A DNA stretch of 64,000 nt from Citrobacter amalonaticus (GCF_002918555.1 NZ_PQMB01000002.1:100104-164103), one strand, 5' to 3'. Shown: positions 9,335 to 20,433, numbered from the stretch's first letter. A program made the numbers and translations. The notes: generated from the letters alone by a model not told the origin.

Positions 9335-9658
9335 TGTCTTGCTTCCTTAAACTTCTTTTACGGCAGTAGTCTGACATTGTAGCGGGTCAGGCTGGCATCG
9401 GAAAATAACATTTTCATCACCTTTCACTATTTTATCGTCTGAGGGAATAAGTTGCATTCTAAATGACGTTTATTCAGTGAATTGAAACGACAGGCGGGCT
9501 GATTGAGCTTTCGATGCTGTTTTTTTTTGCAGTCGACCGCGAAACGCAATTTTTAACAATAAAAGCTATTAACTTTCTCTGTTTCTATAGATTAGAATCA
9601 TCAGGTTTTGTAAATCACACGCAGGCACTATAGACCTGCCTTAACAGAGGATTGCTCA
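9335..9658. promoter_or_regulatory. grxD-mepH divergent intergenic region
   Basis: This 324-bp gap holds the promoters of two divergent genes and no ORF of note. A possible mepH promoter is TTAACT (9569-9574) and TAGAAT (9593-9598), with an 18-bp spacer, about 60 bp before the start codon. A run of ten T residues lies at about 9520-9529. Both promoter assignments are by eye and tentative. Confidence 0.35.
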
Positions 9659-10504
9659 GTGGCGCGGATAAACCGAATCTCGATCACGCTCTGTGCTTTA
9701 CTTTTTACCACACTCCCCTTTACGTCAATGGCTCATGCTTCCAGGCAGGCCAGGGCTACCGTTGCCGATTCCCACATCACCAAAACGAAAACGGCAGATA
9801 AAAAGAAAAGCACAGCAACGGCTAAAAAGAAGACGACAGCCAGCAAGAAAACCGCTAAAAAAGTCACCAGTAAGGCCAGTAACAAAACCATCGCTTCAAC
9901 GTCAAAAAAACGCACCACTAGCTCAGTCGCAAAAGCCAATAAAACCCCTGCCACCCGCCGCAGCAAATCTGCTCCCGCACAAACGGCTGCGGTTATCTGG
10001 ACTGAAAAATGCACCCCACGCAAAGGGCGTAAGCCGCACTGTGTGAAGGTTAAAGGTGCCGCGCCTGCCACTATCGCCGACGCGCATAAAGTAAAGATGC
10101 AGAAAGCCACCAGTACAGCCATGAATAAATTAATGAACCAGATTGGCAAACCGTATCGCTGGGGTGGCACTTCTCCACGTACCGGCTTCGATTGCAGCGG
10201 TCTGGTTTATTATGCCTATAAAGATCTGGTTAAATTCCGTATTCCGCGTACCGCAAATGAAATGTACCACCTCCGCGATGCGGCACCGATCGAGCGTGGA
10301 GAGCTGAAAAATGGCGATCTGGTCTTCTTCCGCACGCAGGGTCGCGGCACTGCCGATCACGTCGGCGTGTATGTGGGTAACGGTAAATTTATCCAGTCAC
10401 CACGAAGCGGTCAGGAAATTCAAATCACCTCTCTCAGTGAAGATTACTGGCAACGCCACTACGTCGGCGCCCGCCGGGTGATGACGCCGAAAACCATTCG
10501 CTAA
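9659..10504 (+). CDS. mepH: MepH, periplasmic NlpC/P60 murein DD-endopeptidase
   Basis: MepH cleaves D-Ala-mDAP cross-links of peptidoglycan during cell growth. The 281-residue protein starts with GTG. It has a signal peptide (about residues 1-26, ending SMAHA), a long Lys/Thr/Ser/Ala-rich low-complexity linker (about 30-110), and a C-terminal NlpC/P60 domain (about 150-275). Catalytic Cys lies in GFDCSGLVYYAY and His in ADHVGVYVGNGKF, with a second polar His in the C-terminal part. The linker is about ten residues longer than in E. coli, while the catalytic domain is nearly identical. Confidence 0.95.
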   Translation: MARINRISITLCALLFTTLPFTSMAHASRQARATVADSHITKTKTADKKKSTATAKKKTTASKKTAKKVTSKASNKTIASTSKKRTTSSVAKANKTPATRRSKSAPAQTAAVIWTEKCTPRKGRKPHCVKVKGAAPATIADAHKVKMQKATSTAMNKLMNQIGKPYRWGGTSPRTGFDCSGLVYYAYKDLVKFRIPRTANEMYHLRDAAPIERGELKNGDLVFFRTQGRGTADHVGVYVGNGKFIQSPRSGQEIQITSLSEDYWQRHYVGARRVMTPKTIR

Positions 10505-10510
10505 AATCTT

Positions 10511-10548
10511 CCCCTGCAGTTAGTGCTGCAGGGGTAAGTTCTTCTTTT
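10511..10548 (+). terminator. Hairpin after mepH
   Basis: CCCCTGCAG-TTAGTG-CTGCAGGGG is a perfect 9-bp stem six bases after the mepH stop, followed by TAAGTTCTTCTTTT. The T-rich stretch is interrupted, so it is probably a functional but imperfect intrinsic terminator. Confidence 0.7.
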
Positions 10549-10579
10549 GTATCACCTTTCAATTTGCTACCCTATCCTT

Positions 10580-10631
10580 ACACGCAATAAGGTTATTGTG
10601 TGTACTCATATTAATAATAAGGAGAGAAGCA
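10580..10631 (+). promoter_or_regulatory. sodB mRNA leader with RyhB target and 5' hairpin
   Basis: The leader resembles the E. coli sodB 5' UTR. CACGCAATAA and TTATTGTGTG can form a 5' stem-loop, and the AT-rich stretch ATTAATAATAAGGAGAG overlapping the ribosome-binding site is the region that the iron-responsive small RNA RyhB pairs with in E. coli. The transcription start is estimated from that resemblance, not from mapped data. Confidence 0.6.
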
Positions 10632-11213
10632 ATGTCGTTCGAATTACCTGCACTACCGTATGCCAAAGACGCACTTGCCCCGCACATTTCTGCTGAGACG
10701 CTGGAATACCACTACGGCAAACACCACCAGACGTATGTTACTAATCTGAATAATCTGATCAAAGGCACTGCGTTCGAAGGCAAATCACTTGAAGAGATCG
10801 TTCGCAGCTCTGAAGGTGGCGTGTTTAACAACGCCGCACAGGTCTGGAACCATACCTTCTACTGGAACTGCCTGGCGCCGAATGCGGGTGGCGAACCAGC
10901 CGGTAAACTGGCAGAGGCCATTGTCGCGTCTTTTGGCAGCTTCGCTGACTTCAAAGCGCAGTTCACCGATGCCGCGATCAAAAACTTCGGCTCCGGCTGG
11001 ACCTGGCTGGTAAAAGGTAAAGATGGCAAGCTGGCTATCGTTTCCACATCCAATGCTGGGACACCGCTGACCACTGACGCCACGCCGTTGATGACCGTTG
11101 ACGTATGGGAACACGCCTATTACATCGACTACCGCAATGCGCGTCCGGGCTACCTGGAGCACTTCTGGGCGCTGGTTAACTGGGAGTTTGTTGCGAAGAA
11201 CTTTGCAGCGTAA
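10632..11213 (+). CDS. sodB: Fe-superoxide dismutase SodB
   Basis: SodB is a cytosolic homodimeric iron superoxide dismutase. The 193-residue protein begins [18 protein letters not shown]. It has the four iron ligands: His in LEYHYGKHH, His in VWNHTFYW, and Asp and His in [11 protein letters not shown]. The [13 protein letters not shown] signature and the Gly-Gln environment fit the Fe-type enzyme. The open frame extends 12 codons upstream, but GGAGAG seven bases before this ATG and the family N-terminus fix the start at 10632. It is expected to be repressed post-transcriptionally by RyhB under iron starvation. Confidence 0.97.
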   Translation: MSFELPALPYAKDALAPHISAETLEYHYGKHHQTYVTNLNNLIKGTAFEGKSLEEIVRSSEGGVFNNAAQVWNHTFYWNCLAPNAGGEPAGKLAEAIVASFGSFADFKAQFTDAAIKNFGSGWTWLVKGKDGKLAIVSTSNAGTPLTTDATPLMTVDVWEHAYYIDYRNARPGYLEHFWALVNWEFVAKNFAA

Positions 11214-11221
11214 ATGTGATA

Positions 11222-11249
11222 ACGCAGAAGGTCTCCCTTCTGCGTTTTA
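11222..11249. terminator. Terminator after sodB (convergent with ydhP)
   Basis: ACGCAGAAGG-TCTC-CCTTCTGCGT is a perfect 10-bp stem followed by TTTAG, eight bases after the sodB stop. The ydhP stop lies just beyond it on the other strand, so it probably serves both genes. Confidence 0.85.
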
Positions 11250-11258
11250 GTATCTTGA

Positions 11259-12425
11259 TTAGTTTGCAGCATACCTCTGTTCAGACTGCTTGCGTGCCGA
11301 GATAAAGACCAGAAGCAGCGCGACGCCTGCCACAATAGCCCCCATCACCGGGACAAAACTGTAGCCCAGCCCACCCGAGATAACCGCACCACCGGCCGCC
11401 GCCCCCAGCGCATTCCCCAGGTTAAACGCCCCGATATTCACCGATGAAGAAAGCCCCGGCGCTTCATGAGCCACTCGCATTACGCGCATCTGCAAAGGCG
11501 GTACGACAGCAAAAGTCGCCGCCCCCCAAACCACCATGCTAATCGCGGCCCCCAGTTCATTACGTGCCAGAAAGGGGATCGCCAGCATGATGACCATGAG
11601 CAAGAGTAAAAAACCTTTCAGCGTACCGTTTACCGAACGGTCAGCAAATTTACCCCCCAAATAGTTTCCGATGGAGAAACCCACGCCGATCAGCACCAGC
11701 ATCCCCGTAATAAAAGCGGGAGTGGCATGGGTGATGCTATGCAGAACCGGAGAGATATAGGTGTAGAGCGTGAACATCGCCCCTGCCCCCAACACGGTTG
11801 TCAGTAATGCAGAGATAACCTGCGGACGCAGAAGAACCGCCAGCTCTTTCTTCACTTCCGGACGCGTGCCTGCCACGCCTTTTGGTAAGGAAAAGTACAA
11901 ACTGACCATTGAGATCACTCCCAGCACGGCGGTCGCCATAAATGACATCCGCCAGCCGATGGTTTCACCCAGCCAGGTTGCTGCAGGAACGCCGCCGATA
12001 TTGGCGATAGTCAGTCCCATAAACATGGTTGCCACTGCGCTGGCTTGTTTATGTTTGGGGACCACGCTTGCGGCGACGACCGAACCGAGACCAAAGAATG
12101 CGCCGTGGTTCAGGCTGGTCAGAATGCGCGACAGCATTAAGGTGGTGTAATCCGGGGAAATCGCCGAAAACACGTTGCCGAGAGTGAAGATTGCCATCAG
12201 GAAAATGAGCGCGTTGCGTCGGGCACGGTGCGAAAGCAGCAGCGTCATTAACGGTGCGCCGATCATCACTCCAACCGCGTAGGCGCTAATCAGCATACCC
12301 GCTGCCGGAATTGAAACATCCATGCCGCGAGCAATGACAGGCAGTAAGCCCATAGGAGAGAATTCGGTTGTTCCAATACCGAATGCGCCGATAGCCAGCG
12401 CCAGTAAAGGATAATTGATTTTCAT
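11259..12425 (-). CDS. ydhP: YdhP, MFS transporter (DHA1 drug:H+ antiporter type)
   Basis: This 388-residue inner-membrane protein is a major facilitator with about 12 hydrophobic helices starting at MKINYPLLALAIGAFGIGTTEF. The conserved loop after TM2 is APLMTLLLSHRARRN, and the TTWLGETIGWR-like loop occurs as AATWLGETIGWR. Homologues are arabinose/drug-efflux type permeases; the substrate of YdhP is not established. It is convergent with sodB and has ynhF upstream in the same direction, the same context as in E. coli. Confidence 0.93.
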   Translation of the reverse strand: MKINYPLLALAIGAFGIGTTEFSPMGLLPVIARGMDVSIPAAGMLISAYAVGVMIGAPLMTLLLSHRARRNALIFLMAIFTLGNVFSAISPDYTTLMLSRILTSLNHGAFFGLGSVVAASVVPKHKQASAVATMFMGLTIANIGGVPAATWLGETIGWRMSFMATAVLGVISMVSLYFSLPKGVAGTRPEVKKELAVLLRPQVISALLTTVLGAGAMFTLYTYISPVLHSITHATPAFITGMLVLIGVGFSIGNYLGGKFADRSVNGTLKGFLLLLMVIMLAIPFLARNELGAAISMVVWGAATFAVVPPLQMRVMRVAHEAPGLSSSVNIGAFNLGNALGAAAGGAVISGGLGYSFVPVMGAIVAGVALLLVFISARKQSEQRYAAN

Positions 12426-12561
12426 GCTTCAATTCCACGTCTTCGCGTTGCAACGCGACACTCAAATAAGAGCGAAAAGCATGACATCAATCACAGAAAT
12501 AATAAAGTTAACAGAATTACAAAAGACTTTTGCTTATTTGATAACAATTGCGGGAAAGCGA

Positions 12562-12583
12562 TGAGGGAGAGAGCTCTCCCTCA
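12562..12583. terminator. Hairpin downstream of ynhF
   Basis: TGAGGGAGA-GAGC-TCTCCCTCA is a perfect 9-bp stem with a 4-base loop, eight bases after the ynhF stop on the minus strand. The T-run after it is poor, so termination strength is uncertain. Confidence 0.55.
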
Positions 12584-12590
12584 GGGTAAA

Positions 12591-12680
12591 TCAGTGCAGA
12601 GCGGCGGTCAAACCACCCGCTACAATCAAAGCCAGCACAATAAAGGTGGTCACTAACGAAAATTTAAGATCGGTACTCAT
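12591..12680 (-). CDS. ynhF: YnhF, 29-residue stress-associated membrane peptide
   Basis: The minus-strand ATG at 12680 opens a 29-codon frame whose product starts MSTDLKFSLVTTFIVLALIV and ends AGGLTAALH. This is the YnhF small protein of E. coli with two or three substitutions. A single hydrophobic helix (about residues 8-26) makes it an inner-membrane peptide; it is known to be made in E. coli and its role is unknown. GGAGAAAACTTG precedes the ATG. It sits between ydhP and purR as in E. coli. Confidence 0.93.
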   Translation of the reverse strand: MSTDLKFSLVTTFIVLALIVAGGLTAALH

Positions 12681-12917
12681 CAAGTTTTCTCCTTTTTATT
12701 CCCACACAAAAAGTGATATTGCGCATTTTTACACACTTGAATGCAAAAATCTCCCATGATTTAGAGTGATAACCGTTTTTAGCGCTTCCCCTTTTCATCA
12801 AGATCAGACAAAATTCCACGCTTACTTGTTTAGCGTACCGGCCATTGACCCCCTCCTGACGTTCCGTGTCTTTTATCCGGCGTACCGCAACCCTGATGTT
12901 GCGCTCGGGGTGTGTGA

Positions 12918-12933
12918 AGGCAAACGTTTACTT
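12918..12933. promoter_or_regulatory. PurR operator 1 upstream of purR
   Basis: AGGCAAACGTTTACTT matches the PurR box core (GCAAACGTTT) and stands 45 bp before the purR start, the same place as the first autoregulatory operator of E. coli purR. Confidence 0.85.
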
Positions 12934-12977
12934 GCATATTTTTCAGGAGTTCAGGATATGGTCTGGAGTGAGATGTA

Positions 12978-14003
12978 ATGGCAACAATTAAAGACGTAGC
13001 GAAGCGAGCAAACGTTTCCACTACAACCGTATCACATGTAATCAACAAAACGCGTTTCGTCGCCGAGGAGACGCGTAATGCAGTGTGGGCGGCGATAAAG
13101 GAGTTACACTATTCCCCCAGCGCAGTGGCCCGTAGTCTGAAGGTTAACCACACCAAGTCCATTGGCCTGGTCGCAACCAGCAGTGAGGCCGCCTACTTTG
13201 CAGAAATTATCGAAGCGGTTGAGAAAAACTGTTTCCAGAAAGGCTATACGCTGATCCTTGGCAACGCCTGGAATAACCTTGAGAAGCAGCGCGCATACCT
13301 CTCTATGATGGCGCAAAAGCGCGTGGATGGCCTGCTGGTGATGTGTTCAGAATACCCTGAGCCCCTTCTCTCCATGCTGGAGGAATATCGCCATATCCCT
13401 ATGGTGGTGATGGACTGGGGCGAGGCCAAAGCTGACTTTACCGATACGGTGATTGATAACGCTTTTGAAGGCGGCTACATGGCAGGCCGTTATCTGGTGG
13501 AACGCGGCCATCGTGAAATCGGCGTCATTCCGGGGCCGATGGAGCGCAACACCGGCGCGGGTCGTCTTGCCGGATTTATGAAAGCAATGGAAGAAGCGCT
13601 GATCAAGGTTCCGGAAAACTGGATCGTACAGGGTGATTTTGAGCCGGAATCCGGATACCGCGCCATGCAGCAGATCCTCTCCCAGCACCACCGACCGACG
13701 GCAGTCTTCTGCGGCGGAGATATCATGGCAATGGGGGCATTGTGTGCGGCAGACGAGATGGGGCTGCGCGTGCCGCAGGATGTCTCGCTGATCGGCTATG
13801 ACAACGTGCGTAACGCCCGTTTCTTTACGCCAGCGCTGACCACCATCCACCAGCCGAAAGATTCGCTGGGGGAAACGGCATTCAACATGCTGTTAGATCG
13901 TATTGTGAATAAGCGCGAGGAGTCGCAGTCGATTGAGGTTCATCCACGACTGGTGGAGCGCCGCTCCGTGGCTGACGGTCCCTTCCGCGATTATCGTCGT
14001 TAA
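12978..14003 (+). CDS. purR: PurR, LacI-family purine repressor
   Basis: PurR represses purine biosynthesis and salvage genes when bound to hypoxanthine or guanine. The 341-residue length equals the E. coli protein. The N-terminal helix-turn-helix is [20 protein letters not shown] and the hinge helix with the minor-groove Leu is [14 protein letters not shown] periplasmic-binding-protein-like corepressor domain follows (about 60-341). It is autoregulated through two operators, one upstream and one inside codons 10-15. Its stop overlaps the convergent punR stop. Confidence 0.97.
   Translation: MATIKDVAKRANVSTTTVSHVINKTRFVAEETRNAVWAAIKELHYSPSAVARSLKVNHTKSIGLVATSSEAAYFAEIIEAVEKNCFQKGYTLILGNAWNNLEKQRAYLSMMAQKRVDGLLVMCSEYPEPLLSMLEEYRHIPMVVMDWGEAKADFTDTVIDNAFEGGYMAGRYLVERGHREIGVIPGPMERNTGAGRLAGFMKAMEEALIKVPENWIVQGDFEPESGYRAMQQILSQHHRPTAVFCGGDIMAMGALCAADEMGLRVPQDVSLIGYDNVRNARFFTPALTTIHQPKDSLGETAFNMLLDRIVNKREESQSIEVHPRLVERRSVADGPFRDYRR
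13006..13021. promoter_or_regulatory. PurR operator 2 inside the purR coding sequence
   Basis: GAGCAAACGTTTCCAC carries the PurR box core within the helix-turn-helix codons of purR. E. coli has a second, intragenic purR operator at the equivalent place, so the pair is conserved. Confidence 0.8.
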
Positions 14004-14932
14004 TTCTCCTCCACGGGAGCCTGTTCAGGTTCCCGCAACCACTCCTTGTTCAGCGTTTCGCTGTCCCCCAGATAGTCCAGCAGCCATGCCAGCGCCGGAG
14101 ACATGTCGTTTTGTTGCCATGTCAGGCAGCAAGCCGCATCGGGAAACGGATTCTCTAACCGCAGCGCGACCCAGCGGCCATTATCCAGCCAGGGCTTGGC
14201 AAAATGCGTGGGGACCATACCGATGCACAGCCCCGCAGAAATACAGGTCGCCGCGGAGGCCCAGTCCGGCACCACCACCCGCTTTTGGTTATCCAGCAGC
14301 CAGGTAATGCGCTTTGGCAGCGTGCGTGATGTGTCCTCGCGCACCAGTGACGGCCAGTTGCGCAACGTATCGTCACTGAGTGGCCCAGGCTCTGACGCCA
14401 GTGGATGATGGCTTGCCACCACGCAACACCAGCTCAGCATTCCCATATCGCGAAAAGTGTAACGCCCCCCGACAGGAATAGCCTGCGTCGCGCCAATCGC
14501 CAGCTCAACGCGGCCATCAGACAGCGCATCCCAGACGCCATTGAACACCTCCTGAAAAACCAGCAGTTCAACGTCATCAAAGTGGCGATAGAAATCGACG
14601 ATCATTTGCCGTGTACGCTCGGGTCTGACGATGATATCCACCGCAATCGCCAGCTGTCCGCGCCAGCCGTTGGCAATTTGCTGGCACTGTTGACGGGTGA
14701 TCTGCATTTTTTTGATAACAGAACGCCCCTCTTTTAAAAACCATGCCCCAGCAGGCGTTAATTCCACATCGCGATGACGGCGTTCAAAAAGTGGCACAGC
14801 GAGCCACTCTTCCAGCTGGCGTACGGTATAGCTCACCGCAGAGGGCACGCGGTGTAACTCCTGCGCTGCGGCGCTGAAGCTGCCGTTACGTGCCACGGCA
14901 TCAACAACTTCAAGTGAATATTCAGACCACAT
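14000..14932 (-). CDS. punR: PunR (YdhB), LysR-type regulator of purine nucleoside transport
   Basis: This is a 310-residue LysR-type regulator with an N-terminal winged helix ([20 protein letters not shown], then [15 protein letters not shown]) and a two-lobed effector domain. In E. coli YdhB was renamed PunR because it activates the adjacent, divergent punC (ydhC) in response to purine nucleosides; length and gene arrangement here are the same. The 112-bp divergent gap to punC should contain its sites. The stop overlaps the purR stop by three bases on the opposite strand. Confidence 0.93.
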   Translation of the reverse strand: MWSEYSLEVVDAVARNGSFSAAAQELHRVPSAVSYTVRQLEEWLAVPLFERRHRDVELTPAGAWFLKEGRSVIKKMQITRQQCQQIANGWRGQLAIAVDIIVRPERTRQMIVDFYRHFDDVELLVFQEVFNGVWDALSDGRVELAIGATQAIPVGGRYTFRDMGMLSWCCVVASHHPLASEPGPLSDDTLRNWPSLVREDTSRTLPKRITWLLDNQKRVVVPDWASAATCISAGLCIGMVPTHFAKPWLDNGRWVALRLENPFPDAACCLTWQQNDMSPALAWLLDYLGDSETLNKEWLREPEQAPVEEN

Positions 14933-15044
14933 ATCTTGCCTGCAATTTTTTTGAATCCAGTCACCAAATATTACCGTTTCACAACGGGAATTTCACTCCC
15001 TACACTCTGCGGCAGGACATTATTGCTTACGAAGAGAATGATTT

Positions 15045-16250
15045 ATGCAACCAGGAAAAGGGTTTTTGGTCTGGCTGGCTGGCCTTAGCGTGCTGGGTTT
15101 TCTGGCAACGGATATGTATTTGCCCGCTTTCGCGACAATCCAGGCTGACCTGCAAACGCCAGCGTCTGCCGTCAGCGCAAGTCTCAGCCTGTTTTTAGCC
15201 GGTTTTGCCATCGCGCAACTTCTCTGGGGACCGTTATCTGACCGCTACGGCCGCAAGCCAATACTTTTGCTGGGACTTTCTGTTTTCGCCCTGGGGAGCC
15301 TCGGTATGCTCTGGGTCGAAAGTGCCACCGGTTTGCTGGTATTACGTTTTGTCCAGGCTGTTGGCGTTTGCGCTGCGACGGTGATCTGGCAGGCGCTGGT
15401 GACCGATTATTATCCCTCGCAAAAAATTAATCGCATCTTTGCCACCATTATGCCGCTGGTCGGATTATCGCCCGCCCTTGCGCCACTGTTGGGCAGTTGG
15501 ATCCTGACGCATTTCTCCTGGCAGGCCATTTTTGCCACGCTTTTCGTTATTACCCTGATTCTGATGCTGCCAGCGCTACGTTTAAAACCGACAGCCAAAG
15601 CGCGCAATGACCGTCAGGATAAGCTGACGTTTGCCACCCTGCTACGTTCAAAAACGTACCGCGGCAACGTGCTGATTTATGCCGCCTGTTCCGCAAGCTT
15701 TTTCGCATGGCTTACTGGCTCCCCCTTTATTCTGAGTGAAATGGGTTACAGCCCGGCGGTAATTGGTCTGAGCTATGTTCCGCAGACAATTGCCTTTCTG
15801 ATCGGTGGCTACGGCTGCCGGGCAGCGTTGCAGAAATGGCAGGGCCAGCAGCTGTTGCCGTGGTTGCTGGTGATGTATGCGCTCAGCGTTATTGGCACCT
15901 GGGCAGCCGGTTTTATTCCCCATGCCTCGCTGACAGAAATTTTGATCCCATTCTGTGTGATGGCGATTGCCAATGGTGCCATCTACCCCATTGTTGTCGC
16001 TCAGGCATTACGTCCGTTCCCACAGGCGACCGGTCGCGCCGCCGCCCTGCAGAATACCCTGCAACTGGGGCTTTGTTTCCTCGCAAGCCTGGTGGTCTCC
16101 TGGTTAATCAGCACCCCGCTGATGACAACCACCAGTGTTATGTTGGTAACCATTTTGTTAGCCGCTTTGGGATACAAACTGCAATCGCAACCCCGTGACG
16201 CCCATCAGCACAGTGAAAGCGTTGAGGTTGCCCAGGGCGAATCCCATTGA
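15045..16250 (+). CDS. punC: PunC (YdhC), Bcr/CflA-family MFS transporter
   Basis: This is a 401-residue inner-membrane major facilitator of the Bcr/CflA subfamily with about 12 helices. The family loop [17 protein letters not shown] lies between TM2 and TM3. In E. coli it is the PunR-activated purine and purine-nucleoside transporter. The start ATG at 15045 is 112 bp from the divergent punR start. The hydrophilic tail (about the last 18 residues) is variable in the family. Confidence 0.93.
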   Translation: MQPGKGFLVWLAGLSVLGFLATDMYLPAFATIQADLQTPASAVSASLSLFLAGFAIAQLLWGPLSDRYGRKPILLLGLSVFALGSLGMLWVESATGLLVLRFVQAVGVCAATVIWQALVTDYYPSQKINRIFATIMPLVGLSPALAPLLGSWILTHFSWQAIFATLFVITLILMLPALRLKPTAKARNDRQDKLTFATLLRSKTYRGNVLIYAACSASFFAWLTGSPFILSEMGYSPAVIGLSYVPQTIAFLIGGYGCRAALQKWQGQQLLPWLLVMYALSVIGTWAAGFIPHASLTEILIPFCVMAIANGAIYPIVVAQALRPFPQATGRAAALQNTLQLGLCFLASLVVSWLISTPLMTTTSVMLVTILLAALGYKLQSQPRDAHQHSESVEVAQGESH

Positions 16251-16294
16251 TATATATATCAACAATGGATAGTTAGCTCGCTAACAATTTTCTG

Positions 16295-16323
16295 TTGAAT
16301 CATCGAAAATTGAGGCCTATACT
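16295..16323 (+). promoter_or_regulatory. Distal sigma-70-type cfa promoter
   Basis: TTGAAT (16295-16300) and TATACT (16318-16323) with a 17-bp spacer form a good sigma-70 promoter about 215 bp before cfa. It matches the long-leader promoter known for E. coli cfa, whose leader is a target of small RNAs such as RydC. The rest of the 292-bp punC-cfa gap also includes an inverted repeat GTTAGC-TC-GCTAAC at 16272-16285. Confidence 0.7.
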
Positions 16324-16492
16324 CAATTCCAGTTGTTAAATATTACGATAATTATGATGTGCTAACGGGAACGAGAGCGTTCCCGATTCACCACGGATGG
16401 CCGTTTCGGTAAGGGTTCCTCCCTTCCTCTGTTCTACGTCGGATAATAGACTCACAGAATTAATCTGCGAGATTTCTCACAAAGCCCAAAAA

Positions 16493-16510
16493 GCGTCTAC
16501 GCTGTTTTAA
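16493..16510 (+). promoter_or_regulatory. Proximal sigma-S-type cfa promoter
   Basis: The stretch GCGTCTACGCTGTTTTAAGG closely follows the E. coli cfa region containing the growth-phase (RpoS) promoter; TCTACGCT is the extended -10-like element. It would give a short leader of about 30 bases before the GGAG ribosome-binding site. Confidence 0.55.
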
Positions 16511-16542
16511 GGTTCTGATCACCGACCAGTGATGGAGAAGCT

Positions 16543-17691
16543 ATGAGTTCATCGTGTATAGAAGAAGTCAGTGTACCGGATGATAACTGGTACCGTATCA
16601 CCAACGAATTATTAAGCCGCGCGGGGATTACGATCAACGGCCCCGCCCCGGCAGATATTCGCGTCAAAAATCCCGATTTTTTTAAACGCGTATTGCGGGA
16701 AGGGTCGCTGGGTTTAGGTGAGAGTTATATGGACGGCTGGTGGGATTGCGACCATCTGGATATGTTTTTTAGCAAAGTGTTACGTGCCGGTCTCGAAAAT
16801 CAAATCCCACACCATTTCAAAGACACCCTGCGGATCCTCGGCGCCCGGTTGTTCAATCTGCAAAGCAAAAAGCGCGCATGGATTGTCGGTAAAGAACACT
16901 ACGACCTCGGCAACGATCTGTTCAGCCGTATGCTCGACCCGTTCATGCAATATTCCTGCGCTTACTGGAAAGACGCCGATACGCTGGAGTCTGCCCAGCA
17001 AGCGAAGCTGAAGCTGATTTGCGAGAAGATGGCGCTGAAGCCAGGTATGCGCGTGCTGGATATTGGCTGCGGCTGGGGGGGACTGTCTCAGTATATGGCG
17101 TCTAATTATGGCGTCAGCGTCGTGGGCGTCACTATCTCAGCAGAACAGCAAAAAATGGCGCAGGAGCGTTGTGCCGGTCTGGATGTCACCATTCTGTTGC
17201 AGGACTATCGTGATTTAAACGATCAGTTTGACCGCATTGTATCCGTTGGGATGTTTGAGCACGTGGGTCCGAAGAACTACCATACCTATTTTGACGTGGT
17301 AGATCGCAATTTAACGTCGGACGGTCTTTTTCTGCTGCACACGATCGGTTCCAAAAAGACAGATAACAATGTTGACCCGTGGATCAATAAATACATTTTC
17401 CCGAACGGTTGCCTGCCTTCCGTTCGTCAGATCGCCAGTGCCAGCGAACCGCACTTTGTGATGGAAGACTGGCACAACTTTGGCGCAGATTACGATACCA
17501 CGCTAATGGCATGGTATGAGCGGTTTCTCGCGGCGTGGCCGGAAATTGCCGATAACTATTCCGAACGATTCAGGCGGATGTTCAGTTACTATCTGAACGC
17601 CTGCGCAGGTGCATTCCGCGCACGCGATATTCAACTCTGGCAGGTGGTTTTCACTCGCGGCGTTGAACACGGCCTGCGCGTCCCTCGCTAA
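16543..17691 (+). CDS. cfa: Cyclopropane-fatty-acyl-phospholipid synthase
   Basis: Cfa adds a methylene from S-adenosylmethionine across cis double bonds of membrane phospholipid acyl chains, mainly on entry into stationary phase and under acid stress. The 382-residue sequence shows an N-terminal lipid-binding region, the SAM motif VLDIGCGWGG, the active-site block containing MQYSCAYWKDADTLE, and the FEHVGPKNY segment after the methyltransferase core. Length and residues equal the E. coli enzyme. GGAG lies seven bases before the ATG. A strong terminator follows. Confidence 0.97.
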   Translation: MSSSCIEEVSVPDDNWYRITNELLSRAGITINGPAPADIRVKNPDFFKRVLREGSLGLGESYMDGWWDCDHLDMFFSKVLRAGLENQIPHHFKDTLRILGARLFNLQSKKRAWIVGKEHYDLGNDLFSRMLDPFMQYSCAYWKDADTLESAQQAKLKLICEKMALKPGMRVLDIGCGWGGLSQYMASNYGVSVVGVTISAEQQKMAQERCAGLDVTILLQDYRDLNDQFDRIVSVGMFEHVGPKNYHTYFDVVDRNLTSDGLFLLHTIGSKKTDNNVDPWINKYIFPNGCLPSVRQIASASEPHFVMEDWHNFGADYDTTLMAWYERFLAAWPEIADNYSERFRRMFSYYLNACAGAFRARDIQLWQVVFTRGVEHGLRVPR

Positions 17692-17699
17692 TTCCCCTG

Positions 17700-17723
17700 G
17701 CCCCCGACGCATCGGGGGCTTTT
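17700..17723 (+). terminator. Terminator after cfa
   Basis: GCCCCCGA-CGCA-TCGGGGGC is a perfect 8-bp stem followed by TTTT, nine bases after the cfa stop. It lies immediately beyond the convergent ribE stop. Confidence 0.92.
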
Positions 17724-17730
17724 ATCCACG

Positions 17731-18372
17731 TTATACGTCGTCAGACATTTTACTCATTGCGCTCTCACGCGCAGCCAGTACCCGTTCAACGGTATCAACC
17801 ACCGCCTGCGTCTGCGGATCGATTTCAATATTCACCCTCGCCCCCAGCTTTTTCTTGCCAAGCGTCGTTCGCTCCAGGGTTTCCGGAATCAGGTGCACAC
17901 AGAAACGCGTTGGGGTGACTTCCCCGACCGTCAGGCTAATACCATCAATGCCAATGAATCCCTTATAGAGGATATATTTCATCAGCTCAGGCTCATGCAC
18001 TTTGAACCAGATTTGGCGGTTATTTTCTGAGGTCAAAATTTTGGAAACGTCAGCGGTCGTCATAATATGGCCCGACATCAGGTGTCCGCCAATTTCATCG
18101 CTAAATTTTGCCGCCCGCTCGACGTTGACGAGATCGCCGACCACTAAATCACCCAGATTTGTAATGCGCAGCGTCTCTTTCATCAGATCAAAACTGATGT
18201 GATTCCCGTTTATTTCTGTCACGGTCAGGCAGCAGCCATTGTGCGCAACGGAGGCGCCGGTCTCCAGCCCGTCCAGCATGTATTCAGGTAACGCCACTAC
18301 ATGAGTGCGAAAATTAGGTTTTTCATCAATCGACACCAGCTTCGCGGTGCCCTGCACAATACCCGTAAACAT
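17731..18372 (-). CDS. ribE: Riboflavin synthase alpha subunit
   Basis: This enzyme (called ribC in some E. coli maps) dismutates two 6,7-dimethyl-8-ribityllumazine molecules to riboflavin. The 213-residue protein has the canonical N-terminus [11 protein letters not shown] and two lumazine-binding beta-barrel repeats (about 1-97 and 98-195). Repeat 1 has [13 protein letters not shown] and repeat 2 has [25 protein letters not shown] joins the repeats. It is convergent with cfa. No FMN riboswitch was seen in its 200-bp upstream region. Confidence 0.96.
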   Translation of the reverse strand: MFTGIVQGTAKLVSIDEKPNFRTHVVALPEYMLDGLETGASVAHNGCCLTVTEINGNHISFDLMKETLRITNLGDLVVGDLVNVERAAKFSDEIGGHLMSGHIMTTADVSKILTSENNRQIWFKVHEPELMKYILYKGFIGIDGISLTVGEVTPTRFCVHLIPETLERTTLGKKKLGARVNIEIDPQTQAVVDTVERVLAARESAMSKMSDDV

Positions 18373-18529
18373 ACCTGTAACTCCTGAACTCAGTTAAAAC
18401 ATTCTGCCCAGCACAATAGCAGGTGAAAATTGAGGTTGCCAGCGATGCGCCACTCTGCGCTGTTTTTTCACTGGAGAATTACTTATTCCTCGCTACAATA
18501 GACTGATATTTCCTCTGCTTATTCTTCTT

Positions 18530-18553
18530 GCTGCCACTTAAGGCGGCTTTTTT
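18530..18553 (+). terminator. Terminator-like hairpin inside the mdtK leader
   Basis: GCTGCC-ACTTAA-GGCGGC (one G-U pair) is followed directly by TTTTTT, 35 bases before the mdtK start codon and downstream of a possible -10 box TACAAT (18494-18499). Its position inside the leader suggests attenuation or the 3' end of a short leader RNA. Confidence 0.6.
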
Positions 18554-18555
18554 AG

Positions 18556-19962
<1,407 letters not shown>

Positions 19963-19968
19963 ACCAAC

Positions 19969-19998
19969 AATAGCCGCCTGATGGCGGCTATTCTCTCA
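19969..19998 (+). terminator. Terminator after mdtK
   Basis: AATAGCCGCC-TGAT-GGCGGCTATT is a perfect 10-bp stem followed by CTCTC, seven bases after the mdtK stop. Confidence 0.75.
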
Positions 19999-20113
19999 AC
20001 ATTTTGCGTATTTCCTCCGCAATCGAGTGAAATCAGGAAGAAAATTACCATTTCCCTCTTGCCTCCTCCCGCCTCTGCCGCTAATATTCGTCCCCGTTGT
20101 CACCTACAACGTT

Positions 20114-20190
20114 GCGTTCATAGCTCAGTTGGTTAGAGCACCACCTTGACATGGTGGGGGTCGTTGGTTCGAGTCCAATTGAACGCACCA
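20114..20190 (+). tRNA. valV: tRNA-Val (anticodon GAC)
   Basis: The 77-nt cloverleaf has acceptor stem GCGTTCA/TGAACGC, D-arm AGCTCAGTTGGTTAGAGC, anticodon loop CTTGACA with anticodon GAC, T-arm with GGTTCGAGTCC, and an encoded CCA end. It is the first of a tandem pair that also stands next to mdtK in E. coli. Confidence 0.98.
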
Positions 20191-20194
20191 TTTT

Positions 20195-20271
20195 GCGTCC
20201 GTAGCTCAGTTGGTTAGAGCACCACCTTGACATGGTGGGGGTCGGTGGTTCGAGTCCACTCGGACGCACCA
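20195..20271 (+). tRNA. valW: tRNA-Val (anticodon GAC)
   Basis: This is the second 77-nt tRNA-Val(GAC), four bases after the first and identical except for compensated changes in the acceptor stem (GCGTCCG/CGGACGC) and T stem. The CCA end is encoded. In Salmonella this tRNA locus borders SPI-2, and here the region behind it is also accessory. Confidence 0.98.
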
Positions 20272-20433
20272 TTTCACTGTCCTGGTGATCTGGTGCTCAG
20301 TTTCATCCCTCTTCTGTTTCCCAAGTTTTCCTGAAAAATCACCTGTACCCATTGAGCGTTTATTCAAAATAAAACACGTTTTTTGCCGTAAGCGAAACGT
20401 ATCGATGAACAACGCTGTATCAGGACTAAGAAA

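Noticed and set aside
20114..20271. Tandem near-identical 77-bp units considered as an attachment-site duplication
   Set aside because: They are the two native tRNA-Val genes also found in E. coli, and no further copy of the tRNA 3' end was seen at the far side of the accessory region.
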